In this document: piece by piece, positions 49,335 through 57,510 of the stretch
How positions within the stretch are numbered: the first letter of the stretch is position 1
Layout of the letters: every line of letters begins with the position of its first letter
From: Myxococcales bacterium
GTDB lineage: Bacteria > Myxococcota_A > Polyangia > Palsa-1104 > JAEUJZ01
NCBI GenBank assembly: GCA_016794505.1
Contig: JAEUJZ010000127.1
Coordinates: forward strand, 1 to 64,000
Length of the DNA: 64,000 nt
Reading direction: 5' to 3'
The notes under the pieces: model-generated
What the model was told of the DNA's origin: nothing
Seen by the model: only the letters and a program-made list of their open reading frames with translations
Databases searched by the model: none
Made by a program: the position numbers and the translations under genes

Positions 49335-50693
49335 CTAAGACGTGATGCCGTAGCGCTCCAGCTTGCGGTAGAGCGTCCGCCGGTCAAAGCCCAGGATCTG
49401 CGCCGCCAGCGACTTGTTACCAGCGACGACATCGAGCACGCGGAGGATGTAGCGGCGCTCGATCTCGTCCATGGTGACAAGCTCGCTGGGGTGGTCGCTG
49501 GGAACTAGGATCTGCGAGGGGCGGTAGTCGCGGATGCGATCCGGCAGATCATCGACGCCGATCTGGTTAAACGCCGCCAGCGCGACCGCGCGTTCGATGC
49601 AGTTCTGTAGCTCGCGGACGTTGCCCGGCCAGCTATAGGCCAGCAGGCGTTCGGCGGCCTTGGGATTCAGGCTTTCGACGCGCTTGCCGATGCGATTCGC
49701 GGTCTGCTGCAAGAAGTGCTGCGCAAGGAGAAGCACATCGTTTCCGCGTGTGCGCAGCGGAGGAAGCCGAAGCTGCACGACGTTCAGCCGGTAGAACAAG
49801 TCGCCTCGGAAACTCTTACTCTCGACAGCCTTCTCTAGATCCTGATTGGTCGCGGCCAGTACACGCACATCGACATCGATCTCGACATCGCTGCCGACGG
49901 GCCGCACCTTGCGCTCTTGCAGGGCGCGCAGCAGTCGCGGCTGCAAAGACAGGGGCAGGTCGCCGATCTCATCCAGAAAGATCGTGCCCTCGTGCGCTTG
50001 CTGGAACAGTCCACGGCGGGCGCTGCGGGCGTCGGTGAAGGCGCCGCGGGCATGCCCAAACAGCTCGCTCTCCAGCAGCGCTTCGGGCAGAGCTGAGCAG
50101 TTGATGGCGACGAAGGGGCCATCCTTGCGCTGGCTGCGCTGATGCAGGGAACGGGCGATCAGCTCTTTGCCAGTGCCGCTCTCCCCCAGGATCAGGACGG
50201 ATACGTCGGCGTCTGCGACACGCGAGACCAAGTCGAAGACCTGCTTCATCTCCTGACTGTCCCCGAGCACATGCTCGGGTTGCGCTCCGCTCACCGCCAA
50301 GCGCAGACGCTTGACCTCCTCACGCAGCGCACGATGCTGGACCGCTCGCTGAAGTACCAAGGCAAGGGCATCGACCTCTAGCGGCTTGGTCACGAAGTCA
50401 TAGGCTCCGGCGCGCATGGCTTCGACCGCCGACGCCATACTCCCAAATGCAGTGATCACCACAATGGGTACATCGGGGCGATTGCCGACGATCTGGCGCG
50501 TCAGCTCGATGCCGTTCTGTCCCGGCATGTTCAGATCCGACACGATGGCCGCGAAGTCGTTTTCTTGGACGAGATCCATGACCTTGCGCGGCTCGGTGGT
50601 CCAGCGCACAGCGAAGCCACGTCGGGCGAGGCCCAGCTCCAGCAGCTCGCACATTCCGCGATCGTCATCGATGGCGAGGATCAGCGGCTTCAT
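49335..50693 (-). CDS. NtrC-family sigma54-dependent response regulator
   Basis: 452 residues: a receiver domain with phospho-acceptor D53 (IVSDLNMPG), a sigma54 AAA+ domain with Walker A GESGTGKELIARSLHQ and Walker B FLDEIGDLP, and a C-terminal Fis-type helix-turn-helix (NKSLAAQILGFDRRTLYRKL). The sigma54-contact loop reads GAFTDA (217-222) rather than the usual GAFTGA. It activates transcription from sigma54 promoters when phosphorylated by its partner kinase. Its start overlaps the kinase stop by 4 nt, and it is the last gene of the RND efflux operon. It probably controls that operon in response to metal or envelope stress. Confidence 0.93.
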   Translation of the reverse strand: MKPLILAIDDDRGMCELLELGLARRGFAVRWTTEPRKVMDLVQENDFAAIVSDLNMPGQNGIELTRQIVGNRPDVPIVVITAFGSMASAVEAMRAGAYDFVTKPLEVDALALVLQRAVQHRALREEVKRLRLAVSGAQPEHVLGDSQEMKQVFDLVSRVADADVSVLILGESGTGKELIARSLHQRSQRKDGPFVAINCSALPEALLESELFGHARGAFTDARSARRGLFQQAHEGTIFLDEIGDLPLSLQPRLLRALQERKVRPVGSDVEIDVDVRVLAATNQDLEKAVESKSFRGDLFYRLNVVQLRLPPLRTRGNDVLLLAQHFLQQTANRIGKRVESLNPKAAERLLAYSWPGNVRELQNCIERAVALAAFNQIGVDDLPDRIRDYRPSQILVPSDHPSELVTMDEIERRYILRVLDVVAGNKSLAAQILGFDRRTLYRKLERYGITS

Positions 50694-51781
50694 GAGGTCT
50701 GCTCCTTGAGCGTGACACCCACTTGCGGTGCCGGCTTCACGCTTCGTCGCGGCAGATGAATGCGAAAGCAGCTTCCTTTGCCTACTTCGCTGTCGAGTTC
50801 GATATGGCCACCGTGATCGCGCACGATTCCCTCAGTGATCGATAGACCCAACCCGGTGCCCTGTCCGGCGCCCTGGGTCGTAAAGAAGGGCTCAAAGATT
50901 CGGTCTTGATGTTCCTTGGCAATTCCCGTGCCTGTGTCTGTAACCGACACGATCAGCTCTGTCTCTTGCTCGGTGATTTCCATGCGGACCTGTCCCCCGT
51001 CTGGCATGGCCTGCATGGCGTTCATCACCAGGTTGCTTAGGGCCTGCTGAAGTTGGTTGTAGTCCACCGCGACCGCACAGTCGGTGGCAGCCGGGCGCAG
51101 GCTGAGTTCCACGCGTCGCTTCTTCGCCAGCGGGCGTAAAAGCTCGACGACGCTGTCGCACAGGGCCTGCAAGTCTACGCGCCCTAGATCCGGCCCTCTG
51201 CGGCGCGCAAAGTCGAGAAGCTGGCGGATGATGTGTGTCATGCGCTCGGCCTGTTCCAAGATCGCGCGAACGTGACCCGCCTCGGTCGGACTCGCCGCTT
51301 CGGACTCCAGCATCAGGCGAGCCCGCCCCGCGACCACGTTGAGCGGCGTCCCTAGCTCGTGCGCTAGACCAGAGGCTATCTGCCCCACCAGTGCCAGCCG
51401 GTCGCGATGCCGAAGCTGATCGATGGTCGCGACGTGAGCCGAGGTCCGTTCAGCGAGGAGCTGATCGAGTCGATCGCGATCACGACGCAGCCACGCCAGC
51501 AAGTGCCCCATCGCACCCAATACGCCGACGCGCGTCGACATGTTCCACAGCGTAATCAGCGATGCTTCCTGCCCGCCCCAGGCGATGTCTGCCGTGAACT
51601 GCGCCAGTCCGACAACACAGGTGACGGTCCATGCAGATCGCGCCCCGAGCAGCCACCCCGCTACGGAGACTGGGGCCAAGTAGAAGAGGCCAAAGGACAG
51701 CCTTGGCCCGGTGATGTAGTCGAGCCAGCCAAGCATCAGCGTGGCCAGGACCAGAAGCGGCAGCAGATACGGGCGTGACAT
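50690..51781 (-). CDS. Membrane sensor histidine kinase
   Basis: 363 residues. Four or five membrane helices occupy residues 1-100 with very short loops, so sensing is probably within or at the membrane. The dimerisation box is GLAHELGTPLN (phospho-His141). The ATPase has the N box LVMNAMQAMPDGGQ, G1 VSVTDTGTGI, F box IFEPFFTTQGAG and G2 GTGLGLSI. It phosphorylates the NtrC-type regulator encoded immediately downstream (4-nt overlap). It starts 6 nt after the RND pump gene, so pump and two-component system are one transcript. Confidence 0.92.
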   Translation of the reverse strand: MSRPYLLPLLVLATLMLGWLDYITGPRLSFGLFYLAPVSVAGWLLGARSAWTVTCVVGLAQFTADIAWGGQEASLITLWNMSTRVGVLGAMGHLLAWLRRDRDRLDQLLAERTSAHVATIDQLRHRDRLALVGQIASGLAHELGTPLNVVAGRARLMLESEAASPTEAGHVRAILEQAERMTHIIRQLLDFARRRGPDLGRVDLQALCDSVVELLRPLAKKRRVELSLRPAATDCAVAVDYNQLQQALSNLVMNAMQAMPDGGQVRMEITEQETELIVSVTDTGTGIAKEHQDRIFEPFFTTQGAGQGTGLGLSITEGIVRDHGGHIELDSEVGKGSCFRIHLPRRSVKPAPQVGVTLKEQTS

Positions 51782-51787
51782 GCAGGC

Positions 51788-54700
51788 TCACTGTACTGAA
51801 GCCGACGTGGACATCCCATCGCGTTTCGCCAGAGCGACGAGCAGCACGCGATACATGACGGGCAGGACATAGAGCGTGAGCAGGGCGGCTGAGAGCGTGC
51901 CACCCACGATGACCACCGCGATCGGGCGCTGCGTCTCGGAGCCGATGGCGCGCGAGAGGGCGGCAGGAATTAGGCCCAGCGCAGCCAAGGCAGCGGTCAT
52001 GAGAACCGCGCGGAGTCGCCCCTGTGCTCCTAGTACGATCGCTGCGTCGAGTGGCTCACCCGCGCGACGACGTTCCTCGATGGCTGAGACCACCAGCACA
52101 CCGTTTAGCGCCGCCTGCCCGACGAGAGCGATGAATCCCACAGCCGCCGCGACAGAGATCGGCATGTTGACCAGCCACAGTCCGATGGCACCGCCAATCA
52201 GCGCAAATGGGACATTGAGAAGTACCAGCAGAGCGAGCAGCATCGAGTCGAACGCTTGAAACAGCAAGGCCAGGGTGATGACCAGCGCAACGGGCACCAC
52301 CAGCTTAAGGCGCTGCATGGACCGCTCTTTCGACTCGAACTCCCCGCCCCATTCAACGGACATTCCCGGCTTGAGCGGAACCTTGTTGCGCACGGCGGCC
52401 TGCGCTTCCTCGACAAAGCTCCCGAGGTCGCGACCTCGGACATTCATGCGCAGTCCGATGTAGCGACGGCCATTTTCGCGGTTCAGCGTCGCGCGACCGT
52501 AGTCGACACGCAGCGTAGCCACCGCGCTCAAGGGAATCAGCGCACCGCTCTTGGTGGGAATGCGCAGCGCGCCGATCTTCTCGATCGTGTTGCGTGCGGC
52601 ATCGGGCAGGCGCAGCACGACATCGAAGTTGCGCTCACCCTCCCAAAGCGTGCCCACCGGACTGCCGCCCAGGGCCACCGAGATAAAGTGCTGCACCTCG
52701 GCCATGCTGAGTCCGAAGCGTCCCAGAAGCTCGCGCTGCGGTCGGACTTGCAGCTGTGGCACGGGGGCGCTCTTGACGATGCCCAGATCGGCCACGCCGC
52801 GCACGGCGCTAATGGCTGCCTGCGCAGCCTCCGCAGCGGCTTGCAGATCTTTCAGATCGTGATGATAGATTTTGAGCGCGATCTGCCCGAACTGGCCATA
52901 GATGTTTTCATTCACGTTGTCTCGGATTGGCTGAGAGAAGTTCACCGAAAGACCAGGCACCACGCTGAGTCTCTGCTTCAGCTCCTCCACCAAAGCTGCA
53001 AGGTCGGGAGTCGATGCCGGCCATGTTTCCATCGGCTTCAGCTTGACGAAGAACTCCAGATTGTTCGACAGCGTGGCATCTGTACCGTCCTCTGGCCGAC
53101 CGAGCTGGGCTGACAGTGCCTCGACCTGCGGAAACTCGCCGAGCAGCATGCTCAGTCGGGGCATCAATCGGCGTCCCTCATCGAGCGAACTATTGGCTGG
53201 GAGCGTGAAGGTCAAGTACAACGCGCCTTCGTTGATCTCGGGAAGAAACTCACTGCCCCGATGCGCGAGAAGATATCCAGCAAACAAGAGCGCGCTGGTG
53301 GCACCGGCCATGACAGACCAAGGGCGTCGTAGCGCTACGCGCAAGGTGGGCAGGTAACTCGCCTCGGCCACGCGCAGCACAGGCGACTCGCGGTGGTGAG
53401 CGCCACGCCGATACGCGAACGTGGCGAGCACTGGCACCAGCGTGATCGAAAACAGCAAGCTCCCCAGCAGCGCAGCAACCACTGTATGCGCCATCGGTGC
53501 AAAGATGCGGCCCTCGACGCGCTGCAAAAGAAAGATGGGCAGGTAGGCAGCGATGATGATCAGCAGCGCAAAGATCGTGGGCCGCGCGACCTGAGCCACT
53601 GCCCAGCCGATGCGCTCGCGTGGCTGCTCTGGGGCCAGCTTGGGTGGATGATGCAGAGTACTCACGACGTACTCGATGATCACCACCGCGCCATCCACGA
53701 TGACCCCGAAATCTACCGCTCCCATCGACAGCAGGTTGGCGGACATGCCGCGCGTGTGCAGGTAAATGAACGCCACGCACAGGGACAGCGGGATGGTTGT
53801 GGCGACGATAAGCGCGGCTTTCACATCGAGCAGAAAAACAAACAGCACCAGGATAACGAGGACTGCACCTTCCAGGAGGTTTCTGCCAACGGTTTGCAGC
53901 GTCTTCTCGATCAGCTCGGTACGGTCATAAAACGGCCAGATGCGCACCTGGGCTGGTAGGACACGCGCGTTGAGTTCTTCAATCCGAGTGCGCAAGCGCC
54001 CCAGAACCGATGAGGGGTTTTCACCGCGCCGCATCAGCACGATGCCTTCGACGGCATCAAGATCAGCTCCACGGCTGTAGATGCCTTGGCGTGGTGCCCA
54101 GCCTTCCTTCACCGATGCGACATCACGCACCAGGATTGGCGTACCGCCGCGCGTCGCGACTGCGACCTTGCCGATGTCGGATTCGCTGCTAAACAGGCCC
54201 TCGCTGCGGATCACAAGCTGCTCGGCTCCGCGCGTGAGCACGCCGCCGGATGCGTTCTGTGACGCGCTCTCCAGCGCATCTTCTAGCTCACGCAGAGTCA
54301 GACCCTTCGCGGCCAGCAGCGCGGGTTCGGCGCGAACGTGAATCTCGCGCACGAGGCCCCCATAGCTGACGACATCGGCGACGCCATCGACTTGCAGCAG
54401 ACGCGGACGCACCACCCAGTCTTGTAGCGTGCGCAGCAGCAAGGGGTCGCCCTGCATCGTCTGCCCTTCTTGGTTCACCGAGCGCAGCGAGTAGCGATAG
54501 ATCTCGCCGATCGGCGTCGATAGCGAGCCAAGCTGTGGCGTGACAGTGGCTGGTAGCTCCGCCAGCCGCAGCCGCTCCAGCGTCTGAGAGCGCGCGAACA
54601 GGACATCCACGCCATCTGAGAAGGTGAGCGTGACAAACGAGAGTCCAAAGAGGTTGATGCTGCGCACCTTGGCCAAGCCGAAGGTGCCATTGACGGCACG

Positions 54701-54910
54701 CTCAATCGGAATCGACACCTGGCGCTCGACCTCTTCGGCGGGCTGGCCGGGATAGATCGAGATGATGTTGACCTGGGTGTCGGTGGGATCGGGGAACGCT
54801 TCTATCGTCATGTCGCGAAACGCATAGAGCCCCCAGCCCAAGCAAACCAGGGTGGCGATGAGCACGGCCATGCGGCTGCGTAGCGCGGTCTGGATGAGTG
54901 CATCGAGCAT
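51788..54910 (-). CDS. RND heavy-metal efflux pump (CusA/CzcA family)
   Basis: A 1040-residue inner-membrane RND transporter. It has 12 helices with two large periplasmic loops. The membrane motif VDFGVIVDGAVVIIEYVVST carries the two Asp residues typical of the heavy-metal subgroup (DFGxxVDG). The N-terminus begins with RMAVLIATLVCLGWGLYAFR, and EVERQVSIPIERAVNG is conserved. It exports divalent or monovalent metal ions with the fusion protein (stop and start 3 nt apart) and the outer-membrane channel. The exact metal cannot be fixed; no obvious Met-rich Cu/Ag site was seen. Confidence 0.92.
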   Translation of the reverse strand: MLDALIQTALRSRMAVLIATLVCLGWGLYAFRDMTIEAFPDPTDTQVNIISIYPGQPAEEVERQVSIPIERAVNGTFGLAKVRSINLFGLSFVTLTFSDGVDVLFARSQTLERLRLAELPATVTPQLGSLSTPIGEIYRYSLRSVNQEGQTMQGDPLLLRTLQDWVVRPRLLQVDGVADVVSYGGLVREIHVRAEPALLAAKGLTLRELEDALESASQNASGGVLTRGAEQLVIRSEGLFSSESDIGKVAVATRGGTPILVRDVASVKEGWAPRQGIYSRGADLDAVEGIVLMRRGENPSSVLGRLRTRIEELNARVLPAQVRIWPFYDRTELIEKTLQTVGRNLLEGAVLVILVLFVFLLDVKAALIVATTIPLSLCVAFIYLHTRGMSANLLSMGAVDFGVIVDGAVVIIEYVVSTLHHPPKLAPEQPRERIGWAVAQVARPTIFALLIIIAAYLPIFLLQRVEGRIFAPMAHTVVAALLGSLLFSITLVPVLATFAYRRGAHHRESPVLRVAEASYLPTLRVALRRPWSVMAGATSALLFAGYLLAHRGSEFLPEINEGALYLTFTLPANSSLDEGRRLMPRLSMLLGEFPQVEALSAQLGRPEDGTDATLSNNLEFFVKLKPMETWPASTPDLAALVEELKQRLSVVPGLSVNFSQPIRDNVNENIYGQFGQIALKIYHHDLKDLQAAAEAAQAAISAVRGVADLGIVKSAPVPQLQVRPQRELLGRFGLSMAEVQHFISVALGGSPVGTLWEGERNFDVVLRLPDAARNTIEKIGALRIPTKSGALIPLSAVATLRVDYGRATLNRENGRRYIGLRMNVRGRDLGSFVEEAQAAVRNKVPLKPGMSVEWGGEFESKERSMQRLKLVVPVALVITLALLFQAFDSMLLALLVLLNVPFALIGGAIGLWLVNMPISVAAAVGFIALVGQAALNGVLVVSAIEERRRAGEPLDAAIVLGAQGRLRAVLMTAALAALGLIPAALSRAIGSETQRPIAVVIVGGTLSAALLTLYVLPVMYRVLLVALAKRDGMSTSASVQ

Positions 54911-54913
54911 GGG

Positions 54914-56134
54914 CTAGCCCTCAACATCCAGCGAGTTGAGAAGCAGCAACGCTCCGCGGGTCACGATGCGATCCCCGGACTTCAGGCCAGCGCGGATCTC
55001 GGTCAGCTTGCCGCGCTGACGTCCCACGGTGACCTCGGTGCGACGAAACCGTCCTGGCTCGCCCTGCACGAAGACCACGGACTCTAGTCCGTCGCTAACC
55101 ACTGCCTCGGTGGGCACAAGGAGCATGGTGCGCGGAGCGGATGCGCTGGCTCCAAAGTGTGCTTCGACGAAGGCGTTGGGACGTAGCCGGCGCTCGCGGT
55201 TGTCGGCACGAATGCGGATCGGAATCGTCTGGCGATCGGGATCCACGACCTGCGAGATGTTGTCGATGGCTCCACTGCCGATGCGGTCGTTGTCCCCCAG
55301 GATGCGAAGCTCGACGGGGTCGCCGATGTGCAAGACCCCGGCATCCTGCTGCGGCACATCGGCCAGCACCAGCACAGTGTCCAGGTCCGCCAGCGTTGCA
55401 ACGGGTCGATCGCGCCCCGGGCCGACCTGCTGGCCAGGCGTGGCTTCGATCTGAGTGACTACGCCCGCGCGTCCCGCGAGCAGCCAGTATAGGTTGTCGC
55501 CGGCGGGCTCGATCGAAAGGGACTTCAGGCGCGACTCCGCCGTTCGGGCTTGCAGCTCGGCATCGCGCAGATCATTGCGTGCGACCAACAGATCATTGCT
55601 CGATGCTCCGCGCGCCTCGACCAAGACCTGCATGCGAGTCGCGAGTGCGCGCTTGGTCTGGGCCAGCGCGCTGCTCGACCGCAGATCGCGCAACATGCTG
55701 GCCAAGTCCCCGCTGCGCAGCAGCGCCAGTCGCGAGCCCCCTGCCACCGTCTCACCCAGCTTGACCAGGACGTGATCGACTCGACTTTCGAGCGGTGCAT
55801 ACGCGGGCGCGGTGTTGGCCTCCAGTGCCGCGATGCGCGCCGTAACCGGCGGCAGCGACAGCGCAGGACCAAGCTGGACCGCTTCGATCTCAAATGGGAT
55901 CGGCTGAGGCACATCCTGCCGCAAGACCACATCCTGCTTAGTGCGCGAGAACGCGGGAGCCTGGCTGCTGGTCTTGCTAGGTTGTCGCAGCAAAACAACC
56001 ATGGCGCCAAGCAGCGCTGAACCGCCGACCCCCACCAGGCAGCCCAGCGCGAAGATACGGCGATGTGCCCTCTGCCACGGGATCGCTTGAGAGGGTGCGT
56101 TTGGACTAGGAACGGGATTGTGCATGGGCTCCAC
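54914..56134 (-). CDS. RND periplasmic membrane-fusion protein
   Basis: About 406 residues from a GTG start at 56134 with GGAG upstream; an ATG at 56125 is an alternative. It has an N-terminal membrane anchor (FALGCLVGVGGSALLGAMVV) and a lipoyl/barrel-sandwich part (PLESRVDHVLVKLGETVAGG), split by a helical hairpin (LVARNDLRDAELQARTAESR), then beta-barrel and membrane-proximal domains (VQGEPGRFRRTEVTVGRQRG). It bridges the pump and the outer-membrane channel. It overlaps the channel gene by about 29 nt and lies 3 nt from the pump gene. Confidence 0.9.
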   Translation of the reverse strand: MEPMHNPVPSPNAPSQAIPWQRAHRRIFALGCLVGVGGSALLGAMVVLLRQPSKTSSQAPAFSRTKQDVVLRQDVPQPIPFEIEAVQLGPALSLPPVTARIAALEANTAPAYAPLESRVDHVLVKLGETVAGGSRLALLRSGDLASMLRDLRSSSALAQTKRALATRMQVLVEARGASSNDLLVARNDLRDAELQARTAESRLKSLSIEPAGDNLYWLLAGRAGVVTQIEATPGQQVGPGRDRPVATLADLDTVLVLADVPQQDAGVLHIGDPVELRILGDNDRIGSGAIDNISQVVDPDRQTIPIRIRADNRERRLRPNAFVEAHFGASASAPRTMLLVPTEAVVSDGLESVVFVQGEPGRFRRTEVTVGRQRGKLTEIRAGLKSGDRIVTRGALLLLNSLDVEG

Positions 56135-57401
56135 TCAGCTCCAACAGGTCAACACAGAGGCGGAAGAGATCGCCGAGAGCGGTCGCCTCTTGCAGCAGTA
56201 GCTCGTCAAGAGCGCGCTGGGCTTGGTTCAGATCGGTGAGGGGCACGGCCCGCGCCTCAAACGCGCGGCGCACATCGCGCAGAATGGACTGACCGCGAGG
56301 CAGCACTTGCTGCTGCAAAACGGTCAGTCGCTGACGCTGCATGACCGCTGCACGCTGTAACGATTCAGCGCGTGCCATCGATGACAGCACCATCAGCCGT
56401 CGCTGTTCCTGCATGCGGTGCGACTGCGCCGCCGCCGACTGGGCAGCCGCCTGTCCCCGATCGCTGAGGGCCAGCGGCAGGCTCAGGCTTACGTTCAGCG
56501 AGTGTTGCTGGTTGCCGGAAAAAACGAAGCTGTCGTAGACATAGCCCACGCGCACGGTGGGATCTGGAATCTGCCCCGCACGGGCCAGACGCTGCTCTGC
56601 TGCCGCCGCTCGGGCCTGGGCTGCCATCGCTTGCAGATCTGGACGCGACTCGATGGCGAGGACTTCCGACTCCGCCTGCGTGATCCAGCGAGACAGGAAG
56701 CGGCGCGCATCCGGCTCTTCGGCAAAAGCGTTGCACGGTGTCCCCAAGATCTCGGCGCAGGACGCTTGGGCAAGCAGGATGTCTCCACGATCGGCAGAGA
56801 CCTGCTGTTCCAAGCGCAAGAGCTCGATCTCGGCGCGATCGGCATCGAGGGGCGGACCAAAGCCCGTGCGAACGCGATCCCGCGCCAGACCCAGCGAGGC
56901 TCTGGCTTGCCCCACAAGGCGCAGATCGGCGGTAAGTCGCAGGGTCGAGACCGCCAGATCTCCGAGGATGCGCAGCAAGCGTAGGGCCTGTCCGCGAATG
57001 GCATAGCGTCGCTGCGCCGCCGCGGCTGCAAGCAAGTGCTGCCCACGCTCTATTCGTGCGCTACGCCGCGCGAGATCGGGGTGCAGACTTAGGCCCGCGG
57101 AATAGTTGGGAATGTTGCTCAACGGGCTCGGCAAGTCGGGGGGATTCGCCGGGCCGATGGGCAGTGTTCCGACGGCGAGATCCAAGACCGGGTTATCGAG
57201 CAGCCGACTCTGCCTCAGCTCCGCCTGACGGATCTCAACGGCCAGATGTTCGGCTTGCAGCACGGGACTTCGCGGCTCAACCAAGGCCATCAGCCCATCG
57301 AGATCCAGCTCGCTGGTGGGTTGAAAGGCGGCCGATTCAGGACTCGCGTGCGCGGTGGGTAAGAGCGGGGATGACAGCGCGAGCAACAGCCAAAATGTCA
57401 C
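56106..57401 (-). CDS. TolC-family outer-membrane efflux protein
   Basis: About 431 residues from a GTG at 57401. This start gives a clean signal peptide (TFWLLLALSSPLLPTAHA, cleavage after AHA). The mature protein has the two coiled-coil OEP halves (LAVEIRQAELRQSRLLDNPV, QAMAAQARAAAAEQRLARAG, SLSLPLALSDRGQAAAQSAA), matching CusC/CzcC-type channels. An alternative ATG at 57503 would add 34 residues before the signal. The GTG lies inside palindrome copy F and has no ribosome site, so translation start and operator may overlap. It is the first gene of the efflux operon. Confidence 0.85.
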   Translation of the reverse strand: MTFWLLLALSSPLLPTAHASPESAAFQPTSELDLDGLMALVEPRSPVLQAEHLAVEIRQAELRQSRLLDNPVLDLAVGTLPIGPANPPDLPSPLSNIPNYSAGLSLHPDLARRSARIERGQHLLAAAAAQRRYAIRGQALRLLRILGDLAVSTLRLTADLRLVGQARASLGLARDRVRTGFGPPLDADRAEIELLRLEQQVSADRGDILLAQASCAEILGTPCNAFAEEPDARRFLSRWITQAESEVLAIESRPDLQAMAAQARAAAAEQRLARAGQIPDPTVRVGYVYDSFVFSGNQQHSLNVSLSLPLALSDRGQAAAQSAAAQSHRMQEQRRLMVLSSMARAESLQRAAVMQRQRLTVLQQQVLPRGQSILRDVRRAFEARAVPLTDLNQAQRALDELLLQEATALGDLFRLCVDLLELSGAHAQSRS

Positions 57402-57425
57402 AGCTTGGCAAATTGTCTCAGCCAA
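57385..57425 (-). repeat. Palindromic repeat, copy F, overlapping the TolC start
   Basis: On the minus strand it reads TTGGCTGAGACAATTTGCC and then CTGTGACATTTTGGCTG. It keeps the family left arm exactly, while the right half has drifted, as expected because it encodes the first residues of the TolC protein. It starts about 85 nt after the sulfatase gene's stop. Confidence 0.7.
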
Positions 57426-57510
57426 GTTGGTTGGCGCGATCCGAGCAGCAGCGCGGTTCGGACGCAGCACACAAGGGAGGAAGCAATCGGACTTGGCTTG
57501 CATGGGTTGG

